Shown here piece by piece: positions 18,062 to 27,596 of a DNA stretch of 64,000 nt. Source of the stretch: Marinobacter gelidimuriae (GTDB taxonomy: Bacteria; Pseudomonadota; Gammaproteobacteria; Pseudomonadales; Oleiphilaceae); the NCBI RefSeq assembly GCF_000372805.1, contig NZ_KB889897.1, positions 62,001 to 126,000 of the forward strand. Direction: 5' to 3'. Made by a program: the position numbers and the translations under genes. The notes beneath the pieces are model-generated. The model was not told the DNA's origin. It made no database searches and worked only from the letters and a program-made list of their open reading frames with translations. Numbering within the stretch: position 1 is the stretch's first letter; each line of letters begins with the position of its first letter.

Positions 18062-18194
18062 AGCGGGTTTCCTCTTTTGTCGTTAGAGTGGATTTAAACT
18101 CCGGTCCGATGCTCACTCTACCGGCAGCTTTTTTCGACCTATCTTGACCGGCAGACCACAGTTTCTGCTTTTTCCCATTATCCCGTTCAGGTAT

Positions 18195-19997
18195 CTAGAA
18201 CTGATCTTCAAGAATCTCCAGCGCAGTTGTATCAACCGCTTTCAGCAGTTCTGCGGCACTCAATACACCGGGTAGTTCGTAGCGGGCGAAGTCCTCGCAG
18301 GTTTTAATTTTACCTTCGCAAAACGCAGCCGTTTGCTCACCTTGGCCAGCCAACCCGGCAATGGCTGTGAGCCCTTGTCGAAGCCAGAGCCAACCAACCA
18401 CAACTTGGCCAAAGGCATCGAGATAAAGCGTGGCATTCGCCAGAGCCTTCTCTTTGTCGCCATTGGTTTTCTCGCCGTTGATAACGTCTGTGGCTTCCGT
18501 TATTGCTTTCATCGCCTGTTCAAGACGATCAGCAGATTCTGCAAGCCGCGATTCCTGGCAGGCTGCAGCAATGGTTGCTTCGAGGCGCGCCATCAGTTCC
18601 TTATAAAACCGGCCGCCAGCCATGGAAACCTTCCTGCCTAACAGATCAATGCCCTGAATACCGTGGGTCCCTTCGTGGATTGGGTTCAGGCGGTTATCCC
18701 GGTAAAATTGTTCCACAGGGTATTCCCGGGTGTAGCCATAACCACCGTGTACCTGAATCGCCAGGCTGTTGGCCTCCAGGCAATAGCGCGAAGGCCAGGA
18801 CTTGATCACCGGAGTCAGTAAGTCGAGCAGGCCTGCAGCCAGGTTACGCTGATCATCGGTGGCGGCTAATTTTTTCTCATCCACCAGCATCGCACCCTGC
18901 AGGCATAAGGCCAGCCCGCCTTCCACGTAAGCTTTCTGAGCCAGCAGCATGCGGCGGATATCCGGGTGGCGAATCAATGGCACCTGCGGTGCGCTCGGGT
19001 CTTTTTCCCCGATGGGCCTGCCCTGACGACGCTCTCGAGCATATTCCAACGCGTGCAGATAACCGGTGTAGCCGAGCATGACAGAGCCTAAGCCAACACC
19101 AATGCGGGCCTCATTCATCATATGGAACATAGCCGCCAGGCCGTTGTTGGCCTCGCCCACCAGGTAGCCGACCGCACCGTCCTTTTCACCAAAGTTGAGC
19201 ATGGTGGAGGTGGTGCCCCGGTACCCCATCTTGTGAATCAGACCCGCCAGCGCAACGTCATTCCGCTCACCGAGGCTGCCGTCTTCATTAACCAGAATTT
19301 TCGGCACCAGAAACAGGGAAATGCCCTTAACACCCAAGGGCGCGCCCGGCAAACGAGCGAGCACCATGTGAATGATGTTCTCGCTTAATTCGTGGTCGCC
19401 ACCGGAGATGTAGATCTTGTTGCCAAACAGGCGATAGGTTCCGTCCGGCTGAGGCTCCGCGCGGGTGCACAGGTCTCCGAGAGAAGAGCCCGCTTGAGGT
19501 TCTGTCAGGCACATAGTCCCAAAGAACCGACCGGCCATCATCGGCTCAGCGAAACAGGCCTGCTGTTCCCGCGAGCCCTGCACCATAATCAGATTAGCCG
19601 CAGCAATTGTCAGGCCGGCATAGCCTTGAGTGCCAACGTTAGCGCCTTTCAGCAACCCCACACACATCTGAGCCACGGCCGCCGGCAGCTGCATGCCACC
19701 ACGTTGGTAATCCTGGCCAGCCGCCATCAACCCGGTGTCTCTCAACACGCCCAACGCTTTTTTCACTTCCGGGCGCATCTTCACCCGGCCGTTTTCAAAG
19801 CGCGGCTCTTCCTCGTCAACCAGGCGCGCATGGGGAGCAAACTCCTCTACGGCAACCTTTAATGCCAGCTCAAGCGCGGCCTGAAGGGTTTCACGGCTGT
19901 GATCAGAATAGCGAGCAAAGACTAGAAACTGCTCTACGTTATGAAGTTCGTAGAGCTGGAACGCCAAGTCCTGTGGGTTGATGATCTTTTGCTGCAC
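18195..19997 (-). CDS. Acyl-CoA dehydrogenase, long form with C-terminal extension (DmdC-like)
   Basis: 600 residues, much longer than the 380-400 of classic acyl-CoA dehydrogenases because of an extra C-terminal helical domain (about residues 470-600). FAD/substrate loop CLTEPQAGSSLGD is near residue 167, and the catalytic glutamate lies in NPIHEGTHGIQG near 437. Long members include methylmercaptopropionyl-CoA dehydrogenase DmdC and medium/long-chain enzymes of marine bacteria, so substrate is uncertain. It lies 60 bases downstream of the thiolase gene on the same strand. Confidence 0.9.
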   Translation of the reverse strand: MQQKIINPQDLAFQLYELHNVEQFLVFARYSDHSRETLQAALELALKVAVEEFAPHARLVDEEEPRFENGRVKMRPEVKKALGVLRDTGLMAAGQDYQRGGMQLPAAVAQMCVGLLKGANVGTQGYAGLTIAAANLIMVQGSREQQACFAEPMMAGRFFGTMCLTEPQAGSSLGDLCTRAEPQPDGTYRLFGNKIYISGGDHELSENIIHMVLARLPGAPLGVKGISLFLVPKILVNEDGSLGERNDVALAGLIHKMGYRGTTSTMLNFGEKDGAVGYLVGEANNGLAAMFHMMNEARIGVGLGSVMLGYTGYLHALEYARERRQGRPIGEKDPSAPQVPLIRHPDIRRMLLAQKAYVEGGLALCLQGAMLVDEKKLAATDDQRNLAAGLLDLLTPVIKSWPSRYCLEANSLAIQVHGGYGYTREYPVEQFYRDNRLNPIHEGTHGIQGIDLLGRKVSMAGGRFYKELMARLEATIAAACQESRLAESADRLEQAMKAITEATDVINGEKTNGDKEKALANATLYLDAFGQVVVGWLWLRQGLTAIAGLAGQGEQTAAFCEGKIKTCEDFARYELPGVLSAAELLKAVDTTALEILEDQF

Positions 19998-20057
19998 GTT
20001 TTGACACCCTCGTAATGCTTATTGTTTTGACGGTTAGCTATCGGGCGCTGTTTGCCG

Positions 20058-21242
20058 TCAAACCACTTCAAACAAACCTGCAGCACCCTGGCCCCCACCA
20101 ATGCACATGGTCACCACAACGTATTTGGCGCCGCGACGTTTACCTTCAATCAAGGCGTGGCCGGCAAGACGAGAACCAGTGACACCGTAAGGGTGACCGA
20201 TAGAAATAGAGCCACCGTTAACATTCAGTTTTTCCATCGGAATGCCTAAACGATCACGGCAGTACACAACCTGGGACGCGAATGCTTCGTTAAGCTCCCA
20301 AAGGTCGATGTCATCCATGGTCAGGCCGTTACGCTCCAGCAGACGCGGAATGGCAAACACCGGGCCAATACCCATCTCGTCCGGCTCACACCCTGCTACT
20401 GCAAAACCACGGAAAATACCCATAGGCTCGATATTATTTTTCTCGGCATAGGTGCTGTTCATCACCGTGCACACAGACGCACCGTCAGACAACTGGCTGG
20501 CATTACCTGCCGTGACAAAATTGCCCTCACCACGCACCGCATTCAAACCCTGAAGCGCTTCAAGCGTCGTGCTCGGGCGGTTGCACTCGTCGCGCGTGAG
20601 AGTGACGTCTTTCTTACTCACTTCGCCGGTTTCCTTGTCCTTCACCAGCATCGTCGCGTCGAACGGCACGATCTCATCGTCAAACCTGCCTGCTTCCTGC
20701 GCGGCAGCCGTACGCTGCTGGGAGATCAGAGCGTATTCGTCCTGAGACTCACGACTCACGTTATAGCGCTGGGCTACGATATCCGCCGTTTCAATCATCG
20801 CCATGTACAGCTCAGGCTTATGCTTCATCAGCCATTCGTTGGTCGCATGAAAGCTGTTGAACTTATCGTTCTGAACCAAAGAAATAGACTCCACACCACC
20901 AGCCACCATCGCCGGCACCTTCTCCGAAACCACACGCTGCGCCGCAATAGCAATAGACTGAAGGCCAGAGCTGCAAAAACGGTTGATCGACAACCCTGCA
21001 GTCGTCACCGGCAAACCGCCACGAATAGCCGCTAGACGAGCCATATTCCTGCCCTGTGCGCCTTCTTGAAAGCTTGCGCCGAGAATCACATCCTCAACGA
21101 TAGCGGGATCAATACCCGCACGCGCAACAGCGTGTTTGATCACATGCCCGGCAAGATCCACACTGTGGGTGTTATTCAAAGCGCCCCGGTAAGACTTCCC
21201 AAGACCGGTTCGTGCGGTAGATACAATAACGGCGTCTGACAT
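20058..21242 (-). CDS. Acetyl-CoA C-acyltransferase (thiolase)
   Basis: 394 residues with the full thiolase set: nucleophile in [10 protein letters not shown] (about residue 90), [13 protein letters not shown] with the catalytic histidine, and [10 protein letters not shown] with the second cysteine near the C-terminus. It performs the last, thiolytic step of beta-oxidation. Directly downstream of the FadB-like gene (211-bp gap) and upstream of the long acyl-CoA dehydrogenase, it likely forms the thiolase partner of that FadB-like enzyme. PimB-like or FadI-like identity cannot be separated by eye. Confidence 0.93.
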   Translation of the reverse strand: MSDAVIVSTARTGLGKSYRGALNNTHSVDLAGHVIKHAVARAGIDPAIVEDVILGASFQEGAQGRNMARLAAIRGGLPVTTAGLSINRFCSSGLQSIAIAAQRVVSEKVPAMVAGGVESISLVQNDKFNSFHATNEWLMKHKPELYMAMIETADIVAQRYNVSRESQDEYALISQQRTAAAQEAGRFDDEIVPFDATMLVKDKETGEVSKKDVTLTRDECNRPSTTLEALQGLNAVRGEGNFVTAGNASQLSDGASVCTVMNSTYAEKNNIEPMGIFRGFAVAGCEPDEMGIGPVFAIPRLLERNGLTMDDIDLWELNEAFASQVVYCRDRLGIPMEKLNVNGGSISIGHPYGVTGSRLAGHALIEGKRRGAKYVVVTMCIGGGQGAAGLFEVV

Positions 21243-21453
21243 AAAAATTGCCTCGAAATAAAGATGGAGTACTTACCCCTCACCGCAATATGGCAAGAAA
21301 GAAAATACAGTAGCTAAGCCGGCTTGGTGCGGGTGGTCTTTTCTGCCAAAAAAGATGTCTGAGCAAAGCGAGTTGTTTTTTCCAGAAGAAAAAGCGACCC
21401 ATATCGGGCCAGCCCCCTATGCATCAGGCAAAAGAGGCCAGCCAATAACGGCC

Positions 21454-23547
21454 TTACAAGTCGCCGAACTTCTTCCCATCAGCAACCAACTGCTTCAGCA
21501 AATCAGCAGGTTTCCACTGCTCTCCACCCACATCACCGTGATACTTCTCCACAGCAGCCAGAATCACATCCAGACCCACCTGATCCGCCCAGAACATCGG
21601 GCCACCACGATAAGCCGGGAAGCCATAGCCGTAAATCCAGACCACATCAATGTCCAGAGACCTGTCAGCAACACCCTCATTCAGAATCTTGGCTGCCTCA
21701 TTCACCATGACATACATGCAGCGTTCAAGAATTTCCTGGTCAGTAATCTTCCGGGACCTGATGCCCTGCTCCTTGCGGAAATCCTCAATGATCCGCTCCA
21801 CCTCAGGATCCGGAACAGGCTTGCGGCTGCCCTCCTCATACTTGTAAACACCCGCCATCGTTTTCTGACCAAGGCGATTCTGCTCGGCAAGCTTATCCAT
21901 CCAGCTAGGCGCTACCTGTTCACCGGCATTGCGGCGTTCTTCGCGGATCCGATAACCCACATCGATACCCGCCAGATCAGACATCGCAAACTGCCCCATG
22001 GGATAGCCCAGATCCGTCAGCACCTTGTCTACCTGTTGCGGTGTAGCGCCTTCATTGACCAGAGTCATGGCTTCAGCACCACGCCTGTGCAGCATGCGGT
22101 TGCCAACAAAGCCGTGGCAATTGCCAACCAGCACACCCACCTTCTTTATCTTCTTGGCGACCGCCATCACCGTGGCTTTCACCTCATCAGAGGTTTTACT
22201 GCCGCGAACGTTCTCCAGCAATCTCATCACGTTGGCCGGACTGAAAAAGTGCATACCCACAACATCTTCCGGACGCTTAGTCGCGGACGCGATTTCGTCA
22301 ATGTCCAGAGTAGAGGTGTTGGAGGCCAGAATGGCCCCGGGCTTACAGACACCGTCCAGTTTTGCGAAGATCTCTTTTTTGACCGCCATGTTTTCAAACA
22401 CAGCCTCAATCACCAGATCCACGCTTTTAAAATCGTCATAGCTCAGACTGCCGGTGATCAGCGCTATCCGGTCTTCGACCTGCTGCTGAGTGATGCGCCC
22501 CTTTTTCGCAGAGTTTTCGTAGTTCTTACGAATAATGCCCAGCCCCTTGTCCAAGGCTGCCTGCTTCATCTCCACGATGGTGACGGGGATACCGACGTTG
22601 GCAAAGTTCATGGCAATACCACCGCCCATGGTACCCGCGCCGATGACACCGACGCTGTTCACATCGCGTACCGGCGTATCCTTCGACAGACCTTTTACTT
22701 TGGAAACTTCACGTTCGGCAAAGAACGAATGAATCAGACCATCGCGCTGGGGAGAGTCCATGCACTCCATAAACAACTCACGCTCGCGCTTCATGCCGTC
22801 AGCGAAAGGCAAGTTAAACGCCGTTTCAATGGCATCTACACACTTGAACGGAGAAAACTGACCACGAGCTTTCTTTTGCAACACCGCACGGAACTGCTCA
22901 AACACGTCGCTGCCTTTATCGGCCGCGATCTTGTCCGTCAAATCACGAACCCGGCGTACCGGCTTACCCTCATCGGCAATCTGCTGTGCGTAGACAAGGC
23001 CTGCAGCTTTCACGTCATTACCGTCGTCAACGGCATCTACGATGCCAAACGCAAAAGCGTCTTTAGCACCAACAAACTCACCTGAGGTAATCATTTCCAG
23101 CGCTATTTGCGCTCCGGTCAGGCGAGGCAAGCGCTGAGTACCGCCGGCACCTGGTAACAGGCCAAGCTTTACCTCTGGCAGGCCAACTTTGGCACTGTTT
23201 AGTGCAACCCGATAATGACAACCAAGAGCCATTTCCAGCCCGCCACCCAGCGCCGTGCCATGGATCGCTGCAACAAGAGGCTTGTCACTGTTTTCAAATT
23301 GTTCGACTACTGCGGGCAACCCCGGTTTCTGCATGGGCTTGCCAAACTCACGGATGTCTGCACCCGCAATAAAGGTACGGCCTTCACACACCAGCAAAAG
23401 CACCTTGGCTTCGGAGTCTTCCTGGCCTTGCTCCAGCGCGGCGATCAAGCCTGAGCGCACCGCATGGCTGAGGGCATTAACTGGCGGATAGTTCACTGTA
23501 ATAACGCCAATATTGCCTTCACGACTGTAAGTTACGACCTCAGACAT
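21454..23547 (-). CDS. Bifunctional enoyl-CoA hydratase / 3-hydroxyacyl-CoA dehydrogenase (FadB/FadJ/PimF-like)
   Basis: 697 residues. The N-terminal crotonase domain (residues 1 to about 190) has the oxyanion-hole segment FIAGADIREFG and ALGGGLEMALG. The NAD-binding domain starts near residue 300 with GVIGAGTMGGGIA, then the HMFFSPAN-type catalytic segment (GMHFFSPANVM) and the C-terminal 3HCDH domain. It carries out the two middle steps of beta-oxidation. A 576-codon antisense frame overlaps it on the plus strand and is judged a composition artefact. Confidence 0.94.
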   Translation of the reverse strand: MSEVVTYSREGNIGVITVNYPPVNALSHAVRSGLIAALEQGQEDSEAKVLLLVCEGRTFIAGADIREFGKPMQKPGLPAVVEQFENSDKPLVAAIHGTALGGGLEMALGCHYRVALNSAKVGLPEVKLGLLPGAGGTQRLPRLTGAQIALEMITSGEFVGAKDAFAFGIVDAVDDGNDVKAAGLVYAQQIADEGKPVRRVRDLTDKIAADKGSDVFEQFRAVLQKKARGQFSPFKCVDAIETAFNLPFADGMKRERELFMECMDSPQRDGLIHSFFAEREVSKVKGLSKDTPVRDVNSVGVIGAGTMGGGIAMNFANVGIPVTIVEMKQAALDKGLGIIRKNYENSAKKGRITQQQVEDRIALITGSLSYDDFKSVDLVIEAVFENMAVKKEIFAKLDGVCKPGAILASNTSTLDIDEIASATKRPEDVVGMHFFSPANVMRLLENVRGSKTSDEVKATVMAVAKKIKKVGVLVGNCHGFVGNRMLHRRGAEAMTLVNEGATPQQVDKVLTDLGYPMGQFAMSDLAGIDVGYRIREERRNAGEQVAPSWMDKLAEQNRLGQKTMAGVYKYEEGSRKPVPDPEVERIIEDFRKEQGIRSRKITDQEILERCMYVMVNEAAKILNEGVADRSLDIDVVWIYGYGFPAYRGGPMFWADQVGLDVILAAVEKYHGDVGGEQWKPADLLKQLVADGKKFGDL

Positions 23548-23650
23548 ACACCCTCCATCAATTTATATGGAATTTAATTTTAACAAGCGAAACGCAACTC
23601 CGATTTAATACGCATTTTCTCCGGGTTTCAACCACCATTTAAAATTGGAC

Positions 23651-23680
23651 AAAAAAACCGCAGAACAAATCCTGCGGTTT
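23651..23680 (-). terminator. Intrinsic terminator after the IclR gene
   Basis: Stem AAACCGCAG / CTGCGGTTT with an 8-base loop (23655-23680); read on the minus strand it is followed by a run of seven T. It ends the iclR-type transcript before the FadB-like promoter region. Confidence 0.75.
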
Positions 23681-23727
23681 CAATGAAATGCCAATGAAGC
23701 TGGCTATTGCAGCTTCTCGGGACGAGC

Positions 23728-24555
23728 CTAAACGCCCAAAGACTCAATATCGCTTGCCAGCATTGCCAGTTGGCGAGCAATGGATTCTCGAAGTCTTTCG
23801 GCGGGTACTAAATAAGAAGGCGCTGCACAGGTCAATGCCATGATCGTGCCATCCTGCAAGTGAACAGGCACACCTGCAGAGTTAATATTGCGATCCCATT
23901 CGCCGATGGAAAGGCAGAAGCCATACTTTTTATAATCCTCCATGGCACGGTCTAACCCTTCCTTTTTCTGGGGCCAGGAATCGTCGCCGTACTTTACTTC
24001 CATGGCATCTTCAACAACCTTGCGCCCTTTATCCGATATGGCACAATAGTACGCGCGACCAGCAGAGGTTGTTGCCATCGGTAGCTTGAGGCCAATATCC
24101 ATACGCAGTAAAGACGCTTCAGGAGGTAACCGGTTTTCGACATAAATCATGTGCAAACGATCACGGCAAGTAAGTCCAACCGACATATTAGTCTGACGCG
24201 CAAACTCGTCCAGGTAAGGTCTGGCTAACTGACGGACCTTCAAATTGGATACATAAGCATAACCCAGCGCCAGTACACCGGAACTGAGCTGATATTTTTC
24301 CAGCTGAGTATTGTAGCTAAGATATCCCAGTTGGGTCAGAGTGTAAGTCATGCGGGATATCGTTGGCTTAGGCAGGCCTGTAAGACGTGCAATATCCTGA
24401 TTGCCAAGAATCACAGAGCCTTAGCTAAAAGCACGCAACACGTCCAGACCCCGAGACAGCGCCTCGACGAACTTACGATCTTTCTCCGGCTTCACCGGTC
24501 CGTCGCCACCGGAAGCAGCTATGTGCTCCGGTAACGCAGCTTTTTCTTTTGACAT
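23728..24555 (-). pseudogene. IclR-family regulator interrupted by an in-frame TAA
   Basis: One reading frame runs from an ATG at 24555 to the stop at 23728, interrupted only by a TAA at 24423-24421 (codon 45). Before it the frame encodes a typical IclR start (KFVEALSRGLDVLRAFS). After it comes GSVILGNQDIARLTGLPKPT, the winged-helix continuation, then an intact effector domain with CRDRLHMIYVENR and ATTSAGRAYY. Both halves are in the same frame, so a single base change explains the break. A GTG two codons past the stop could restart a 228-residue protein lacking the first helix of the DNA-binding domain. It would otherwise regulate the adjacent catabolic genes. Confidence 0.8.
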
Positions 24556-24618
24556 AATCTGGCGTCCCCCAACAACGTCACTAGCTGCAGTTTTCCGAGC
24601 TATAAATTCTATATATAT

Positions 24619-24633
24619 AATGTGTAAGACATT
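24619..24633. promoter_or_regulatory. Inverted repeat in the iclR-type promoter
   Basis: AATGT-GTAAG-ACATT, a perfect 5-5-5 dyad about 65 bases upstream of the interrupted IclR gene, in a very AT-rich stretch containing ATATATATA. It could be an autoregulatory operator. Apart from this, the 243-bp interval up to the permease gene holds nothing I recognise. Confidence 0.35.
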
Positions 24634-24798
24634 TTAAACGTTGATGAATGCAAGTACCACAAACTCAGATCAAAACTCGCATCAGAAATGAAACACTTGC
24701 CTTTCACGCAGCATCATAAACTCGGGAAATTGCCAGCTATGAAGAATAATTGGTATGTCGTTCTACCTGACAGGGTAAGCAACGCTCGAAAGCTTCCC

Positions 24799-26160
24799 TC
24801 ACAGAATTGCTGGCAAGACGACGATCTCTAAAGCCAGAAGCGCCAGCAATAGGGGCACTACTATTAAGACAAAAACGCCATTCCAGCGAAATGCCACTAC
24901 CCAGCGCGACACCTGACCAAAGCGCGACAGCAGCATGACAGCCGGCCCGAACGGCGAAAGCATCATCGCCAAGGAAAAGCCGATAACCATAGCTACAGAT
25001 ATCAGAAGCGGATCCATGCCTTCCGCAATGAGCTGCGGCAGAAGACCCGCTTGAACGCTAAGCACCGTAATCGGGATAATCCCAATGGCTGACAGCAGCG
25101 GCAGACTCAGCATACCGACTACAGCGAGTACCCACATTCCACCAGCGGAGGTTGCAAGACCACTTAAGGCATCCTCTGGAATAACGCTGGAAATGGACAC
25201 CCCCAGAATCGCCGATGCGGCAAAAATTGCCATTTCATTATTCATGGCTGAAACCTGAGTCACGCTCTCCTTGAGCACCACCCCGAACGATCGTTCCTGC
25301 CACATCGTATAAAGAAGAGTAACAGATGGCACGGCCATCATGGCGGCAACCGACACTTTGAAGTCGGTCAAGGCGACGATAACAGCCATTACGACAAAGA
25401 CAACTAAGACCAACCCAAGCAGCTGCAAAGAACCCGACGGCCACTGTTCCAGGGCCACACGCTCGCTACTGACCTGCCGAAATCGATGCTGCTCCAGCAT
25501 CCAGCCAACCACAACCAGAACCACTGACGCCGCAAGGCCGTAGGGCAAAAGCATAGACCAGCTTAACTGGGGCAGCTCCCGGGTCAGTATGGCTACGGCG
25601 ACACTGGTTGGCGCCACCAGAGGAACAAGAGCGAAACCGCGAAGCGTACTGATCAGAACACTGCGCAGCCACTGCAAGCGGGACTCGCCGGAAATTCCAC
25701 GCTCTCGCAGAGTCTCTGAAAGACTGCCACACAGCAGGTTCATCATGCCGAAGCTCAGTACAGAGGCTATGCTACAGCTAACCAGGGCATACTTCGGATA
25801 CAGCCAGACTGCACGACCACCCAATAGGACATCGTGAATCCGACGCAGCACCTCAAAGCGCCTGACCAGACACTGCATCATCCCAAGGCTTCCCAGAAAT
25901 GCGGCATAAAATGCAGCATCAGCAGAAGCTTTGATCAACCGGTCCGTGCCCAGTTCGCCACGGACAGAAAACCACGCAGCGACGGCCAGAGAAACCAGCA
26001 TCAGAGTGCGGGCATACGTCTGAAGATGATCGCCCGCCCACAGAAAACAGAAAATAAATAACACGCCCGAGATTGCACTGAGCTGAGTGCTGGACATGCA
26101 TATAGCAATCAGCTCAATCAAAACCGCCAAAGGCAATAGCCAGCGATCTGCAGCACTCAT
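24799..26160 (-). CDS. Twelve-helix permease of uncertain family (ion-transporter-like)
   Basis: 453 residues from the ATG at 26160 (AAGGA ten bases upstream; the open frame reaches a TTG at 26190). It has about twelve helices in two loosely similar halves, with helix-breaking stretches LVAPTSVAVAILTRE and MMLSPFGPAVMLLSRFG, the kind of P-rich hairpins seen in ion-transporter superfamily carriers for dicarboxylates or citrate. I cannot name the family. It is next to the IclR-type gene and divergent from the thiolase-gcdH pair, so it may import a carboxylate used by that pathway. Confidence 0.65.
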   Translation of the reverse strand: MSAADRWLLPLAVLIELIAICMSSTQLSAISGVLFIFCFLWAGDHLQTYARTLMLVSLAVAAWFSVRGELGTDRLIKASADAAFYAAFLGSLGMMQCLVRRFEVLRRIHDVLLGGRAVWLYPKYALVSCSIASVLSFGMMNLLCGSLSETLRERGISGESRLQWLRSVLISTLRGFALVPLVAPTSVAVAILTRELPQLSWSMLLPYGLAASVVLVVVGWMLEQHRFRQVSSERVALEQWPSGSLQLLGLVLVVFVVMAVIVALTDFKVSVAAMMAVPSVTLLYTMWQERSFGVVLKESVTQVSAMNNEMAIFAASAILGVSISSVIPEDALSGLATSAGGMWVLAVVGMLSLPLLSAIGIIPITVLSVQAGLLPQLIAEGMDPLLISVAMVIGFSLAMMLSPFGPAVMLLSRFGQVSRWVVAFRWNGVFVLIVVPLLLALLALEIVVLPAIL

Positions 26161-26186
26161 ACCTGCTTTGTCCTTGTTAGAGTCAC

Positions 26187-26211
26187 GCAAGCAGAGACGG
26201 TCTCTGCTTGC
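26187..26211. promoter_or_regulatory. 25-bp palindrome between permease and thiolase genes
   Basis: Perfect 12-bp arms GCAAGCAGAGAC and GTCTCTGCTTGC around a single G, beginning 27 bases upstream of the permease ATG. No T-run follows in either direction. It may be an operator or a leader hairpin of the permease mRNA. Confidence 0.5.
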
Positions 26212-26258
26212 ATTTCACACACACCCCGATTAGTCTTTTCGAGTCCAATACAAAACAC

Positions 26259-26277
26259 AGTTTCGCTTGATGAAACT
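26259..26277. promoter_or_regulatory. Operator-like dyad upstream of thiolase-gcdH
   Basis: AGTTTCGCTTGATGAAACT, 6-bp arms with a 7-bp spacer, 93 bases upstream of the thiolase ATG. The TTTCGCT half resembles the repeated element at 32351-32366 (12 of 16 bases). IclR-family operators often have TTCG...CGAA-like arms, so the neighbouring broken IclR gene is a candidate binder. Confidence 0.4.
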
Positions 26278-26369
26278 ATATTAGCACAAATGACAAGACA
26301 GACCGGGATCTTTTACCCTCGGGGCCGAAGGTTAACCCGAGAACCTTGGCATGTCACAGAGGAAGAACG

Positions 26370-27575
26370 ATGAGTGCATTTATCTACGATGGTCTCAGAA
26401 CTGCTTTTGGCCGCCATGCGGGCTCTCTTTCCCGGGTCCGGCCCGATGACTTGCTGGCAAGCGTTATCCGGGCACTGGTTGAGCGCAATGCGTTCGCCCC
26501 GGAAGCCTATGAAGACGTCATTGCAGGCTGTACCAACCAAGCGGGCGAAGATGCGCGCAACGTGGCACGTCACGCTGGACTGCTGGCAGGCCTTCCAGTC
26601 GAGACAGGCGGACTGACCATTAACCGGCTTTGTGGCTCCGGACTGGCGGCCATCATAGACGCTGCCCGGGCGGTTCGCTGCGGCGAAGGTGAATTGTTTG
26701 TGGCCGGCGGCACCGAGAGCATGAGCCGCGCCCCTTTTGTGATCGCCAAGGGAGAGACTCCTTTCAGCAGGGATTTACGTGCCTTCGACAGCACCATTGG
26801 CGCACGTTTCCCGAACCCGCTTATTGAAAGCGCTTTCGGCGCGGACACCATGCCTGAAACCGCCAATAACATTGCTCGCGATCTTGGCCTGAGCCGCGAG
26901 CTGACAGATCAGTTTGCTGCCCAGAGCCAGGCTCGTTATGAAGAGGCCCGCCGCACAGGTTTCTATAAAGACGAGATCCTGAGTATTGATGTGCCTAATG
27001 GCCGCAAAAAACCCCCGTTTACAGTCCGCGAAGACGAACACCCACGCCCCCAGTCAAACGCCGAGGTGCTCGCAGGACTCCGCCCCTTAGTTGAAGGCGG
27101 CGTAGTGACGGCGGGCAATGCTTCCGGCATTAACGACGGTGCAGCTGCCCTGATCATCGGCTCCCGGGAAGCCGGCGAACGCGCTGGAATAAAGCCCCGC
27201 GCCCGCATTGTGTCGGCCGCCATTGCAGGTGTTTCGCCACGGGTAATGGGTCTGGGCCCAGTTCTGGCCTGCGAAAAAGCCCTGGCTCGCGCTGGCCTGA
27301 CGCTTAACGATATGGATGTCATCGAGATTAATGAGGCGTTTGCAGCCCAGGTTCTCGGTTGTACTACTAAACTGGGTATAGACCCCACTGACTCCCGGCT
27401 GAACCCGAACGGAGGGGCCATTGCAATTGGCCACCCGCTTGGCGCATCCGGCGCAAGGATTGCACTTACCGCCACCCGTCAGCTGGAATGCAGCGGCGGG
27501 CGCTACGCCCTTATCAGCCTGTGCATTGGCGTTGGCCAAGGCATTGCAGCTGTGATTGAACGAGTTAACAACTGA
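26370..27575 (+). CDS. Thiolase, PcaF-like (3-oxoadipyl/3-oxoacyl-CoA type)
   Basis: 401 residues from the ATG at 26370, preceded by GAGGAAG. Catalytic elements are NRLCGSGLAAI (about residue 88), AIGHPLGASGARI and CIGVGQG near the C-terminus. The N-terminus (IYDGLRTAFGRHAGSLSRVRPDDLLA) is like the beta-ketoadipyl-CoA thiolases PcaF/PaaJ, which split dicarboxylyl-CoAs. It is followed 21 bases later by gcdH, so the two are an operon that would feed and handle glutaryl-CoA-type intermediates. Confidence 0.92.
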   Translation: MSAFIYDGLRTAFGRHAGSLSRVRPDDLLASVIRALVERNAFAPEAYEDVIAGCTNQAGEDARNVARHAGLLAGLPVETGGLTINRLCGSGLAAIIDAARAVRCGEGELFVAGGTESMSRAPFVIAKGETPFSRDLRAFDSTIGARFPNPLIESAFGADTMPETANNIARDLGLSRELTDQFAAQSQARYEEARRTGFYKDEILSIDVPNGRKKPPFTVREDEHPRPQSNAEVLAGLRPLVEGGVVTAGNASGINDGAAALIIGSREAGERAGIKPRARIVSAAIAGVSPRVMGLGPVLACEKALARAGLTLNDMDVIEINEAFAAQVLGCTTKLGIDPTDSRLNPNGGAIAIGHPLGASGARIALTATRQLECSGGRYALISLCIGVGQGIAAVIERVNN

Positions 27576-27596
27576 TTTTCAATGAGGAGAAACAAC

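Noticed and set aside
21355..23085. 576-codon open frame on the plus strand opposite the FadB-like gene
   Set aside because: Its translation is rich in His, Arg and Thr, shows no family motif, and lies fully antisense to a clear two-domain enzyme. It is a composition effect of codon bias.
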